From positions 3,205 to 35,936 of the forward strand of contig PFEU01000016.1 in the NCBI GenBank assembly GCA_002793515.1: a stretch of DNA of 32,732 bases, in the 5' to 3' direction. This DNA comes from Candidatus Uhrbacteria bacterium CG10_big_fil_rev_8_21_14_0_10_48_16. Lineage in GTDB: Bacteria > Patescibacteriota > Patescibacteriia > UBA9934 > GWF2-40-263. The translations under genes were made by a program, and so were the position numbers. Below, one piece after another: positions 1 through 7,150 of the stretch. The notes beneath the pieces are model-generated. The model was not told the DNA's origin, ran no database searches, and worked only from the letters and a program-made list of their open reading frames with translations. The stretch's first letter is position 1. The number at the start of each line of letters is the position of its first letter.

Positions 1-2
1 CG

Positions 3-55
3 ACAAACGGGCTGGCACGGACAGTCGCCCGTTTGTGTACCGGCTCCGCCGGTAC
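3..55 (-). repeat. Two hairpins downstream of tRNA-Gln(TTG)
   Basis: Hairpin A has arms ACAAACGGGC (3-12) and GCCCGTTTGT (27-36). Hairpin B has arms GTACCGGC (37-44) and GCCGGTAC (48-55) with a 3-nt loop. Both have counterparts at 24076-24128. In hairpin A one A-T pair is swapped to T-A between the two copies with pairing kept, which suggests the fold matters. The role is unknown; neither has a T-tract. Confidence 0.8.
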
Positions 56-105
56 GGAACCAAGAAAAAAGCTTCACCTTTCGATGAAGCTTTTTTCTTG
101 GTTCC
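56..105 (-). terminator. Long perfect hairpin overlapping the tRNA-Gln(TTG) 3' end
   Basis: A 21-bp perfect inverted repeat (56-76 with 85-105, loop 77-84). Read on the minus strand, the proximal arm begins in the last bases of the tRNA (GGAACCA) and the distal part is rich in T, so it looks like a Rho-independent terminator. Because the arm includes the mature tRNA 3' end, this hairpin would compete with the acceptor stem. The downstream copy at 24026-24075 has the same design with a different inner sequence. Confidence 0.8.
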
Positions 106-172
106 CGGACAGGGATTCGAACCCCGATTATCTGGACCAAAACCAGACGTCCTGCCCTTAGACGATCCGGGA
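99..172 (-). tRNA. tRNA-Gln (anticodon TTG)
   Basis: A 74-nt tRNA including an encoded CCA. The acceptor stem is TCCCGGA paired with TCCGGGA, discriminator A, then CCA. The T-arm carries GGTTCGAATCC. The anticodon stem TCTGG/CCAGA encloses loop TTTTGGT, giving anticodon TTG (reads CAA, and CAG by wobble). It differs from the tRNA at 23959-24032 at four positions only: one D-loop base, the first anticodon base, and a swapped T-A/A-T pair in the anticodon stem. It is transcribed outward (leftward). Confidence 0.95.
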
Positions 173-279
173 ATGTAGTGAGGCAGTGAAATCAAGAGCT
201 GTTTATTTATCAGCTCTTGATTTCACTGCCGAACGGAATGACTGGATATGGCGCACCGCCATATCCGGGAATGTAGTGA
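165..279. repeat. Palindromic cassette flanked by 17-bp direct repeats of the tRNA 5' boundary
   Basis: The 17-mer ATCCGGGAATGTAGTGA occurs at 165-181, spanning the tRNA 5' end, and again at 263-279. Between the copies lie a 20-bp perfect palindrome (182-201 with 211-230, 9-nt loop) and a 10-bp perfect hairpin (244-253 with 257-266). This layout resembles an inserted element with a duplicated target, or an attachment-like duplication of the tRNA start. The same arrangement is present at 23852-23966, so it predates the locus duplication or has been homogenised. Confidence 0.7.
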
Positions 280-350
280 ACGAATCTCCACACACAGACC
301 AAGATATGACCCTGTCCTATCACGGGAGAAGCGTGTCCATAGTCATAGCC

Positions 351-542
351 CCCTTACTCCTTTCGTTCGACATAGTACTCGATCCATTTATTTTGTTCAA
401 GGAGCGAGGATTTCCCTCACTTCCAGTAACAATCGTTTCTGCCCAACAGCAACAGGATCGTTTGGCATTGAACGTAAGATATGGCACCATAGAGGGACAG
501 AAACGTTTATCATTGAACAACTAACTGATTTATCTGCGTCGT
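351..542. other. Gene-free leader upstream of nadM-like gene
   Basis: No protein gene is supported. An imperfect inverted repeat lies at 434-444 (CGTTTCTGCCC) and 494-505 (GGGACAGAAACG), pairing with a single bulge. Just before the next start codon, TTATCA and TTATCT are spaced by 17 nt (about 512-540) and the latter ends 7 nt before ATG 543, a possible promoter for a nearly leaderless transcript; the match to consensus is only fair. Confidence 0.4.
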
Positions 543-1040
543 ATGTCAAAACCTACGTGTTTATTTATTGGGCGTTTTCAGCCTTATCACATTGGTCACC
601 AGATGGTGATTCAAGGAATGGTGAAGTTGTGTAAGAAAGTTGTGATTGGGATTGGAAGTTCAGAGAAATCTGGAACGGCCGAGAATCCCTATACGACCGC
701 AGAACGCAAAGAGATGATCCAACAGGCGCTTCAGGATCAAGATATTATCCCGTTGTTTGATGTGGTGTTTGTCGACCTTCCAGACCATGATGACGATGCT
801 CAATGGACAGAACATGTTTTGGAGAAGGTGGGGCACGTGGATATGGTCTGGACGGGAAACGAATGGACAAAGAAGTGCTTTGAAGGAAAACTTGAAATCA
901 AAGATATTAAAGAAGTTCCAGGAATCAGCTCGACCGCTATTCGTGAGATGATCAAGTCAAAAGACATGGACTGGAAAACAAAGGTTCCTGGTTCTGTGGT
1001 AAAATCTATTCAAGATTTAGGATACGAACGGATTACATAA
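543..1040 (+). CDS. nadM: Nicotinamide-nucleotide adenylyltransferase-like protein (NadM type)
   Basis: A 165-residue cytidylyltransferase-fold protein. The nucleotide-binding motif GRFQPYHIGH is at residues 10-19, with the HxGH signature. The C-terminal part has ISSTAIR near residue 130, typical of the family loop that binds the ATP triphosphate. Length and motifs match archaeal-type NadM, which joins NMN and ATP to give NAD. Substrate is inferred from family resemblance; a related nucleotidyltransferase acting on another mononucleotide is possible. The ATG at 543 is the first in frame before the HIGH region. The next gene starts 1 nt after the stop, so the two are probably co-transcribed. 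Confidence 0.8.
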   Translation: MSKPTCLFIGRFQPYHIGHQMVIQGMVKLCKKVVIGIGSSEKSGTAENPYTTAERKEMIQQALQDQDIIPLFDVVFVDLPDHDDDAQWTEHVLEKVGHVDMVWTGNEWTKKCFEGKLEIKDIKEVPGISSTAIREMIKSKDMDWKTKVPGSVVKSIQDLGYERIT

Positions 1041-1041
1041 C

Positions 1042-1347
1042 ATGTTTCGCCGACTTCCACACCTCCTCATGTTTAGCATCATCTTTGGATCTATCTGGAT
1101 CCAGGGGATGGTTCCTGATGTTCATGGAGATCATGGCATGATGGATCAGAACTGTTTGGAGCATTGTCTTTCCAGTTTTCATTTGGGAACGGTAGACGAT
1201 GGGATTGTTGTTTCTATCGCCTATCTTGCGGTTGAGTCTTCTGTGAGAGAAGAGCGCTATCGGATTCAAGATGAGGTAACACAAGAGAGAGATTTTGCAT
1301 CTCATCATGATCCTGGAAGGATACTGACTACGATAAAACGCGAGTAA
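1042..1347 (+). CDS. Small exported Cys/His/Met-rich protein, possible copper-binding
   Basis: A 101-residue protein with a basic start and a hydrophobic segment at about residues 7-24, reading as a signal peptide or N-terminal anchor. It is followed by a cluster rich in metal ligands, HGDHGMMDQNCLEHC, at about residues 29-43. I do not recognise a family. The cluster and its position directly before the copper fusion protein and CopA suggest a periplasmic/extracellular copper ligand, which is inference. It begins 1 nt after the nadM-like stop. A 91-residue antisense ORF overlaps it but lacks such features. Confidence 0.65.
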   Translation: MFRRLPHLLMFSIIFGSIWIQGMVPDVHGDHGMMDQNCLEHCLSSFHLGTVDDGIVVSIAYLAVESSVREERYRIQDEVTQERDFASHHDPGRILTTIKRE

Positions 1348-1348
1348 G

Positions 1349-1397
1349 ACTCAAGAATCGAGTAATCTTTTTACCTTATTCATTTCTTGAGTTTTTT
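1349..1397 (+). terminator. Terminator-like hairpin reaching into the start of the next gene
   Basis: ACTCAAGAA (1349-1357) pairs with TTCTTGAGT (1384-1392), followed by a T-run to 1397. The loop is long (26 nt). The T-run ends only 3 nt before ATG 1401, so the element fills the leader of the following gene. It may end transcription of the upstream pair, or act as an attenuator for the copper genes; the sequence does not decide. Confidence 0.55.
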
Positions 1398-1400
1398 ATT

Positions 1401-2750
1401 ATGTCAGAAAAAGTAAAGTTCTGTGTCACAGGCACGACTTGCGCAAGTTGTGAGGTGCTCCTTGAACGTGAGTTAAAAAACGTAAAAGGGGTTCTTCAAG
1501 TAGAGGCTTCTCATGCTCAGCAGTGTGTCGAGATTGATGTGGCTCACGGAGCATCGATTTCTATTGATGATCTGGCTCAGGCGGTTGCGGGTCATCCGTA
1601 TACGTTTTCTCCTTGGAAAGAATCCGCCTCTCATGCGTGGGATCTTCCACGAATTGGGGCCGTGCTTCTTCTCGTTTGGGTGGTTTGGTATGTTCTTAAT
1701 TCATTCGGGTTTCTTACAATTACTCCTACGGTGAGTGGATCAGGTGGGTTGATGGCCATCTTTACGATTGGGGTAATCGCCTCGCTGTCATCATGTACGG
1801 CTATTTTGGCTGGGCTTATTTTGGCCATCTCGGCGAATCATGCGAAGCGGAATACCTCGGAATCAACACACGATCGGCTTCGACCACACATTCTGTTTAA
1901 TATCGGACGTGTGATCGGGTTTGGACTGTTTGGGGCGTTGATCGGACTTGTTGGGTCGCTTCTTGTTCTTACCCCAGGATTGAATGCTATCTTCGTGCTT
2001 CTTGTTGCGCTATTGATGCTTGGAATCGGGGCAAACTTGTTGCATCTTGTTCCAAAGGGGGCGTTTAGCATTCGTCCTCCAAAATGGGTGAGTCATAAGA
2101 TTCATGCGCTTCAAGATTCTCCTCATCCGGCGATGCCGTTTATTCTCGGAGCCCTCAGTTTCTTCCTTCCTTGTGGATTCACCCAGTCGGTTCAACTCTA
2201 TGCGCTTTCAACGGGCGAGCCTTTGACGAGTGCGGTGATTATGATGGTGTTTGCGTTAGGAACGGTTCCCGCACTATTTGGTGTCGGAGCTGCCACATCG
2301 CTCACAAAAGGGAATACGCTCAAGTATCTCACGCAGGGAGCGGGAGTGTTGGTCCTCGTGATTGGATTTTCCCAACTCGGAAACGGGTTAACGCTTTTGG
2401 GAGTTGGGTCCATTTCGGCTCCAACACAAGAACAGCTTGCGATGGCAGAAGGAGCGCTCGTTCTGGTTGATGGAAAGCAGGTGATTCAAATGGAGGTTGC
2501 GAGCGCGGGATTCTATTCCCCTGAGGTCTTACAAGTCGTTGCCGGCATCCCTGTTGAATGGGAGATTTATGGTCCTGAGTTTATGGGTTGTTTCGATACG
2601 CTGATCTCTCGCGGGCTCGGAATCTCGACACGTCTGAAGCCGGGAATGAATACGATTGAGTTTACTCCAACCAAACCCGGGAACTACACATTTAGCTGTT
2701 CGATGGGAATGAGTCGCGGGACAATGGTTGTCGTCCCTAATGAGAATTAA
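1401..2750 (+). CDS. HMA-TauE/SafE-cupredoxin fusion, putative copper-handling membrane protein
   Basis: A 449-residue three-part protein. Residues about 4-70 form a heavy-metal-associated domain with TTCASC (Cys14, Cys17). About 80-340 is a multi-spanning membrane region of the sulfite exporter TauE/SafE (DsbD-like) type with repeated Gly-rich helices and LPCG. From about 365 to the end is a cupredoxin-like domain with candidate copper ligands Cys397 and the Cys433-Ser-Met-Gly-Met run. This combination is known from copper-resistance loci; transport direction is not shown here. The ATG at 1401 has no Shine-Dalgarno. The stop is followed after 1 nt by the CopA start (TAATATG), implying translational coupling. 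Confidence 0.85.
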   Translation: MSEKVKFCVTGTTCASCEVLLERELKNVKGVLQVEASHAQQCVEIDVAHGASISIDDLAQAVAGHPYTFSPWKESASHAWDLPRIGAVLLLVWVVWYVLNSFGFLTITPTVSGSGGLMAIFTIGVIASLSSCTAILAGLILAISANHAKRNTSESTHDRLRPHILFNIGRVIGFGLFGALIGLVGSLLVLTPGLNAIFVLLVALLMLGIGANLLHLVPKGAFSIRPPKWVSHKIHALQDSPHPAMPFILGALSFFLPCGFTQSVQLYALSTGEPLTSAVIMMVFALGTVPALFGVGAATSLTKGNTLKYLTQGAGVLVLVIGFSQLGNGLTLLGVGSISAPTQEQLAMAEGALVLVDGKQVIQMEVASAGFYSPEVLQVVAGIPVEWEIYGPEFMGCFDTLISRGLGISTRLKPGMNTIEFTPTKPGNYTFSCSMGMSRGTMVVVPNEN

Positions 2751-2751
2751 T

Positions 2752-4845
2752 ATGACACAAACAACATTTAAGATTTCGGGAATGCATTGTGCGTCGTGCG
2801 CCGTGAATATCGAATCTGAGCTGGGAAAGATTTCAGGCGTGAAAAAAGCGAATGTGAACTATGCGCTGGCGAGTGCTTCTGTGGAGCATGAGGCGTCTGT
2901 GATGGATCACCAGCTTCATGAAACGGTGAAAGGACTTGGCTATCAGGTCCAGATGCCTGGAATGGAGGGAGATGCACATGCGCATCATGGTTCAGATGGT
3001 GCAGGTCGTCGGGCGTTTATTTCCATGGGTTTGGCTGTGCCAGCTGTGATCATGGCGATGCTCGGGTTTTGGCCATGGGGACAGGCCATTCTTGCAACGA
3101 TCGTTGTGCTTGGACCGGGGATGGAATTTCACAAGACGACCGCAAAACAATTGAAGCGTGGAAAGGCAAACATGGACACCTTGATTACCATAGGAACTGG
3201 AAGTGCTTTGCTCGTGAGTTGGTGGCAAATCTTTGTCGGAGGCCACATCTACTTTGAGACCGCCGCGCTTATCACGGGGTTTATTCTTCTTGGTCGTTAC
3301 TTTGAGGCGCGCGCAAAAGGGCGTGCCAGTGAAGCGATTTCTCGACTGATGGAACTTGGTGCCAAAATGGCTCACCTGATAGCAGAAGATGGAACTACCC
3401 GCGATGTCCCTGTGGAATCCTTGAAGGTGGGGGATCAGGTGCTCGTAAAGCCAGGGGAAAAAGTGCCTTTGGATGGATTGATTGTAAAAGGATCGTCGAA
3501 TCTGGATGAGTCAATGCTGACAGGAGAGAGTATGGCTGTCTCGAAGAAAGAGGGGGATGATGTTTTTGGAGCAACGGTGAATCAGGACGGGGCGCTTACG
3601 GTCAAGGTGAAAGCATTGTCTGGGAATACGGTTTTGGCGCAAATAGTAAAAATGGTGGAACAGGCTCAACAGGAGAAAGCACCGATTCAGAAACTTGTCG
3701 ATAAAATTTCAGGAATCTTTGTTCCGATTGTAATCGTGATCGCAGGGGTGACGTTTGTGGCATGGTACGCAATAACGGGGGATATCAGCGCATCATTTAT
3801 CCCCGCTATTGCCGTTCTCGTGATTGCATGCCCTTGTGCGCTTGGTCTTGCTACACCTACCGCCATTTTGGTTGGAACAGGGCGTGGAGCCAAAGAGGGG
3901 ATTCTCATCAAGAGTGGAGAAGCGCTGGAACGAAATCGTCATATTGATGTGGTGCTATTCGACAAAACAGGAACCCTGACAGAGGGTCGACCTTCTGTGA
4001 CGAATACCGATTTGAGTTCTGAACAGATGAGTTTTGTAGCATCTCTTGAAGCCTCTTCTGAGCATCCTCTCGCTATGGCGGTTGTGCGCTACGCGAAGGA
4101 TCAGGGAGTTGTTCTTAAGCCCGTTGATCAGGTGAAGTCGATTACCGGAAAAGGGATTGAGGGAATGGTTGATGGAAAGAAGGTGGTTATTGGATCTCCA
4201 TCGTTTGTCTCTGCAAAGAATGTCCCACAAGTAGAGTTGTGGCAGTCCGAGGGGAAAACCGTGGTTGTTGCTATGGTTGAGGGGGTTGTTATTGGAACAC
4301 TTGCGATTGCGGATGCGCCAAAGGAGTCAGCAAAGGAAGCTGTGGCTGAACTGAAGCGAATGGGTCTTGAAGTAGTGATGGTCACGGGAGATAACCGTCG
4401 GACCGCAGAAGCGATTGCGCATCAGTTGGGAATTGATCAAGTGGAATCTGAAGTGATGCCAGGAACAAAACTCGATGTCGTTAAAGCGCTTCAAGAAAAA
4501 GGAAAGAAAGTGGCATTCGTGGGGGATGGAATTAACGATGCGCCTGCGCTCACGCAAGCCGATCTTGGAATCGCGATGGGAACGGGAACAGATATCGCCA
4601 TTGAAGCCGGACAGATTGTGTTGGTCGGTGGGGGTCCTGAGAAAGTTGTTTCCGGGCTTAAACTTGCCTCAGCAACCTACAGAGGCATCCGTCAGAACCT
4701 CTTCTGGGCGTTCTTCTACAATGTTGCGGCAATTCCACTCGCTGCGTTCGGGCTTTTGAACCCGATGATCGCATCAGGTGCTATGGCGTTCTCAAGTATC
4801 TCCGTCGTCCTGAATTCACTCAGAATACGACGCGCAAAAATCTAA
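2752..4845 (+). CDS. copA: Copper-translocating P-type ATPase (P1B-1 type)
   Basis: A 697-residue ATPase. It has an N-terminal HMA domain with GMHCASC (Cys13, Cys16), the actuator motif LTGES, the membrane metal site Cys360-Pro-Cys362, the phosphorylation motif DKTGTLT (Asp404), the HP motif in SSEHPLA, and GDGINDAP near 591. The CPC motif plus YN and MxxSS in the last two helices fit the Cu(I) exporter group. It should pump cytosolic Cu+ outward at the expense of ATP. The in-frame TTG at 2728 lies inside the previous gene; the ATG at 2752, 1 nt after the previous stop, is the likely start and places the HMA domain at the usual distance. Confidence 0.93.
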   Translation: MTQTTFKISGMHCASCAVNIESELGKISGVKKANVNYALASASVEHEASVMDHQLHETVKGLGYQVQMPGMEGDAHAHHGSDGAGRRAFISMGLAVPAVIMAMLGFWPWGQAILATIVVLGPGMEFHKTTAKQLKRGKANMDTLITIGTGSALLVSWWQIFVGGHIYFETAALITGFILLGRYFEARAKGRASEAISRLMELGAKMAHLIAEDGTTRDVPVESLKVGDQVLVKPGEKVPLDGLIVKGSSNLDESMLTGESMAVSKKEGDDVFGATVNQDGALTVKVKALSGNTVLAQIVKMVEQAQQEKAPIQKLVDKISGIFVPIVIVIAGVTFVAWYAITGDISASFIPAIAVLVIACPCALGLATPTAILVGTGRGAKEGILIKSGEALERNRHIDVVLFDKTGTLTEGRPSVTNTDLSSEQMSFVASLEASSEHPLAMAVVRYAKDQGVVLKPVDQVKSITGKGIEGMVDGKKVVIGSPSFVSAKNVPQVELWQSEGKTVVVAMVEGVVIGTLAIADAPKESAKEAVAELKRMGLEVVMVTGDNRRTAEAIAHQLGIDQVESEVMPGTKLDVVKALQEKGKKVAFVGDGINDAPALTQADLGIAMGTGTDIAIEAGQIVLVGGGPEKVVSGLKLASATYRGIRQNLFWAFFYNVAAIPLAAFGLLNPMIASGAMAFSSISVVLNSLRIRRAKI

Positions 4846-4854
4846 GGTAAAAGG

Positions 4855-4874
4855 CCGGGGAAACCCGGTTTTTT
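4855..4874 (+). terminator. Rho-independent terminator after copA
   Basis: CCGGG (4855-4859), GAAA tetraloop, CCCGG (4864-4868), then six Ts. It closes the copper gene group. Confidence 0.9.
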
Positions 4875-4940
4875 GTTTTTCTCTTCCTTGCCTTTTTTGG
4901 TCTATTTGTTACCCTGGAGCTTGTGAATACACAGATCCCA

Positions 4941-4965
4941 CCCCCTGGAACTCCCGTTCTCGGGG
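4941..4965 (+). promoter_or_regulatory. Hairpin containing a LexA-like GAAC-N4-GTTC box upstream of uvrB
   Basis: CCCCC (4941-4945) and GGGGG (4962-4966) flank GAAC (4948-4951), TCCC, GTTC (4956-4959). GAAC-N4-GTTC is the core of the Gram-positive type SOS box, and uvrB is a common LexA target. However, the same bases form a hairpin, so this could simply be structure. A weak promoter candidate, TTGTTA (4906-4911) and TACACA (4928-4933) spaced 16 nt, lies just upstream. Confidence 0.35.
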
Positions 4966-4980
4966 GATTATGCGTTTTCT

Positions 4981-5102
4981 GATTGTTCTTAAATGAGCGA
5001 TCTACTTGCTCTTCACCGTGAAAACCTTTCACCGACCAATGAGGTCGGCTCAAGTTTTTCACGGTTCCAGAGCGCCGTATCTCATCTCATTTAGGAACAA
5101 TC
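4981..5102 (+). ncRNA. Structured uvrB leader or small RNA candidate (four nested helices)
   Basis: The outer stem pairs 4981-4997 with 5086-5102 over 17 bp, the only departure being one T opposite G (a G-U wobble in RNA). Inside are GCTCT/AGAGC (5008-5012 with 5069-5073), ACCGTGAAAA/TTTTCACGGT (5015-5024 with 5056-5065) and CCGACC/GGTCGG (5032-5037 with 5043-5048) closing an AATGA loop. The element ends 12 nt before the uvrB ATG. No known RNA family is recognised. It may be a cis-regulatory leader, a separate RNA, or a DNA-level palindrome. Confidence 0.5.
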
Positions 5103-5114
5103 ATATATGTATGT

Positions 5115-7148
5115 ATGAAATTTAAGCTTACATCAGATTATCAACCTGCCGGAGACCAACCTAAGGCGATTAAAGACCTTACGAGTGGCATCAACGCTGG
5201 AGAGTCATTCCAGACGCTTTTGGGGGTGACTGGGTCCGGAAAGACATTCACGATGGCGAATGTTATTCAGAATACACAGAAACCAACATTGGTGATTGCT
5301 CACAATAAAACACTTGCCGCTCAACTCTGTAATGAATTTCGGGAGTTCTTTCCTGAGAATATCGTCGAGTATTTCGTGAGCTATTATGATTACTATCAGC
5401 CAGAGGCATACATGCCTCGGACAGATACGTATATTGAAAAGGAATCGCAAATCAATGACGAGATTGATCGACTGCGTCACTCGGCCACGCAAGCTCTCTT
5501 GTCTCGCAGAGACGTGATTATTGTGGCAAGTGTTTCGTGTATTTATGCTCTTGGGAGTCCGGATGAGTATAAAAAGACCGTTTTACATATCGAAAAAAAC
5601 GAAGGTCTTGAGCGGAATGAATTATTGCGAAGGCTGACCGCCATGCAGTTTGAGCGCACAACGGCAGATATCACACGCGGACATTTTCGCGCGCGCGGTG
5701 ATATCGTCGAGGTGATGCCGATGAATGAAGAAATAGTCTATCGCATCATGTTTGAAGAGGAGAAGATTATCGATCTTCAAGCGCTGGATCCGATCACACG
5801 GAAGCTTCTTGATCATCCGCAGGACATTTGGATTTTCCCCGCAAAACATTATGTCGTTTCTTCCGATCGGCAAGAAGGAGCAATAAAAGAGATTCGTCGT
5901 GACTTGAAAGAACGTCTTGCACAGTTTGATAAAGAGGGAAAAGTCCTTGAGGCAGAGCGACTTTCTCGTCGAACTCGATTTGATCTTGAGATGATGGAGA
6001 ATATTGGGTACTGCAGTGGAATCGAGAACTACTCTCGACACTTTGATGGAAGAGAACCCGGACAACCTCCGTACACGCTCATCGATTATTTTCCAGATGA
6101 TTTCTTGACGATTATTGATGAGTCGCATGTCACGATCCCTCAGATTGGGGGGATGTATAACGGAGATCAGGCCAGAAAAGGCACACTGATTGAACATGGC
6201 TTCCGTCTTCCAAGTGCCAAGGACAATCGACCGCTCATGTTTGAGGAGTTTGAGGAGCGGATGAATCAAATGGTGTTTGTCAGTGCGACACCGGGATCCT
6301 ATGAGATCAAAAAGTCGTCAAAGGTGGTCGAGCAGATTATTCGACCAACAGGGCTCGTTGATCCTGTGGTGACGATGCACCCTGTAACAGAGGAAGGGGA
6401 TTATCCAGGGCAAGTTGAGCACTTAATCGGAGAAATTCAAAAACGTGTGGCTCTGCATGAACGTGCTCTTGTCACGACCCTTACAAAAAAGATGGCAGAA
6501 GACCTTACAGAGTTCTTGTTACAGAAAGGGGTGAAAGTTCAGTATCTTCATTCAGATGTTCAGACACTTGATCGTATTACCATCCTCTCAGATCTCAGAA
6601 AAGGGCTGTACGATGTGATTGTGGGAGTAAACCTTCTTCGTGAAGGATTGGATTTGCCGGAGGTGACGCTCGTGGCGATCTTAGATGCGGATAAGGAAGG
6701 GTTTCTTCGTTCTGAAACGGCGATTGTGCAGACCATTGGTCGGGCCGCGCGAAACGTGAAAGGAGAGGTGATCGTATATGCGGATCACATAACTGGATCT
6801 TTGGAGCGAGCGATGAAAGAAACAACACGTAGACGCAATATTCAACTCGCACACAATACAAAGGAAGGGATCACTCCACAGACGATCATCAAAGGGATCA
6901 AAGATATTCGAGCGATGCTTGGGGGAGAAGATGAACAGAAGATCGAAGAGATTTTGAAACTCGAAATGACGGCTGAACCCCATGAGATTGAACAGGTGAT
7001 CAAAGAGAAAGACTACGAGATGAAAGAGGCGGCTAAGAAGCTCGATTTCGAAACAGCCGCTATTTTGCGTGATGAAATATCGCTATTAGCCAAAGAACTT
7101 GATAAGAAAATGAACGTTTCTAAGAAAAAGGTCCCAAAGAAGAAATAG
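5115..7148 (+). CDS. uvrB: UvrABC excinuclease subunit B
   Basis: A 677-residue helicase-like damage-verification subunit that UvrA loads onto DNA and that recruits UvrC. Seen: Walker A GVTGSGKT (37-44), the beta-hairpin region with [14 protein letters not shown] (about 87-100) that inserts between strands, DESHV near 335, the motif TIGRAARN near 540, and a C-terminal UVR domain (about 632-665) that contacts UvrC. Length is normal. The ATG at 5115 gives the standard N-terminus; another ATG at 5111 is out of frame. No Shine-Dalgarno is visible, and a large fold lies just upstream. uvrA follows after 2 nt. Confidence 0.97.
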   Translation: MKFKLTSDYQPAGDQPKAIKDLTSGINAGESFQTLLGVTGSGKTFTMANVIQNTQKPTLVIAHNKTLAAQLCNEFREFFPENIVEYFVSYYDYYQPEAYMPRTDTYIEKESQINDEIDRLRHSATQALLSRRDVIIVASVSCIYALGSPDEYKKTVLHIEKNEGLERNELLRRLTAMQFERTTADITRGHFRARGDIVEVMPMNEEIVYRIMFEEEKIIDLQALDPITRKLLDHPQDIWIFPAKHYVVSSDRQEGAIKEIRRDLKERLAQFDKEGKVLEAERLSRRTRFDLEMMENIGYCSGIENYSRHFDGREPGQPPYTLIDYFPDDFLTIIDESHVTIPQIGGMYNGDQARKGTLIEHGFRLPSAKDNRPLMFEEFEERMNQMVFVSATPGSYEIKKSSKVVEQIIRPTGLVDPVVTMHPVTEEGDYPGQVEHLIGEIQKRVALHERALVTTLTKKMAEDLTEFLLQKGVKVQYLHSDVQTLDRITILSDLRKGLYDVIVGVNLLREGLDLPEVTLVAILDADKEGFLRSETAIVQTIGRAARNVKGEVIVYADHITGSLERAMKETTRRRNIQLAHNTKEGITPQTIIKGIKDIRAMLGGEDEQKIEEILKLEMTAEPHEIEQVIKEKDYEMKEAAKKLDFETAAILRDEISLLAKELDKKMNVSKKKVPKKK

Positions 7149-7150
7149 GT

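Larger units (their letters stand above)
1..355. repeat. Left copy of an inverted tRNA-Gln locus duplication
   Basis: This stretch matches the reverse complement of 23776-24130; position x here corresponds to 24131-x with no net length change over the aligned part. The shared block holds, in tRNA orientation, a 20-bp palindrome, the tRNA-Gln, a long terminator-like hairpin and two further hairpins. Similarity fades beyond about position 340 on the right and continues off the window on the left. Differences are concentrated in hairpin arms and loops, often with pairing kept. No protein gene is supported here. Confidence 0.9.

Noticed and set aside
186-524. 112-codon open frame, with a matching 83-codon frame at 23694-23945 on the minus strand
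   Set aside because: The frames match only because the DNA is duplicated. They begin inside a 20-bp palindrome, most differences change the residue, and they end differently. Better explained as non-coding repeat.
1033-1308. 91-codon antisense frame opposite the small exported protein gene
   Set aside because: No signal or domain; it is the mirror of the plus-strand gene, which has a signal peptide and metal-ligand cluster and fits the operon.
5622-6269. 215-codon minus-strand frame opposite uvrB
   Set aside because: Lies wholly inside uvrB with no recognisable domain; a shadow of codon bias. The same holds for long antisense frames opposite dnaX (22968-23697) and at 18271-18831.
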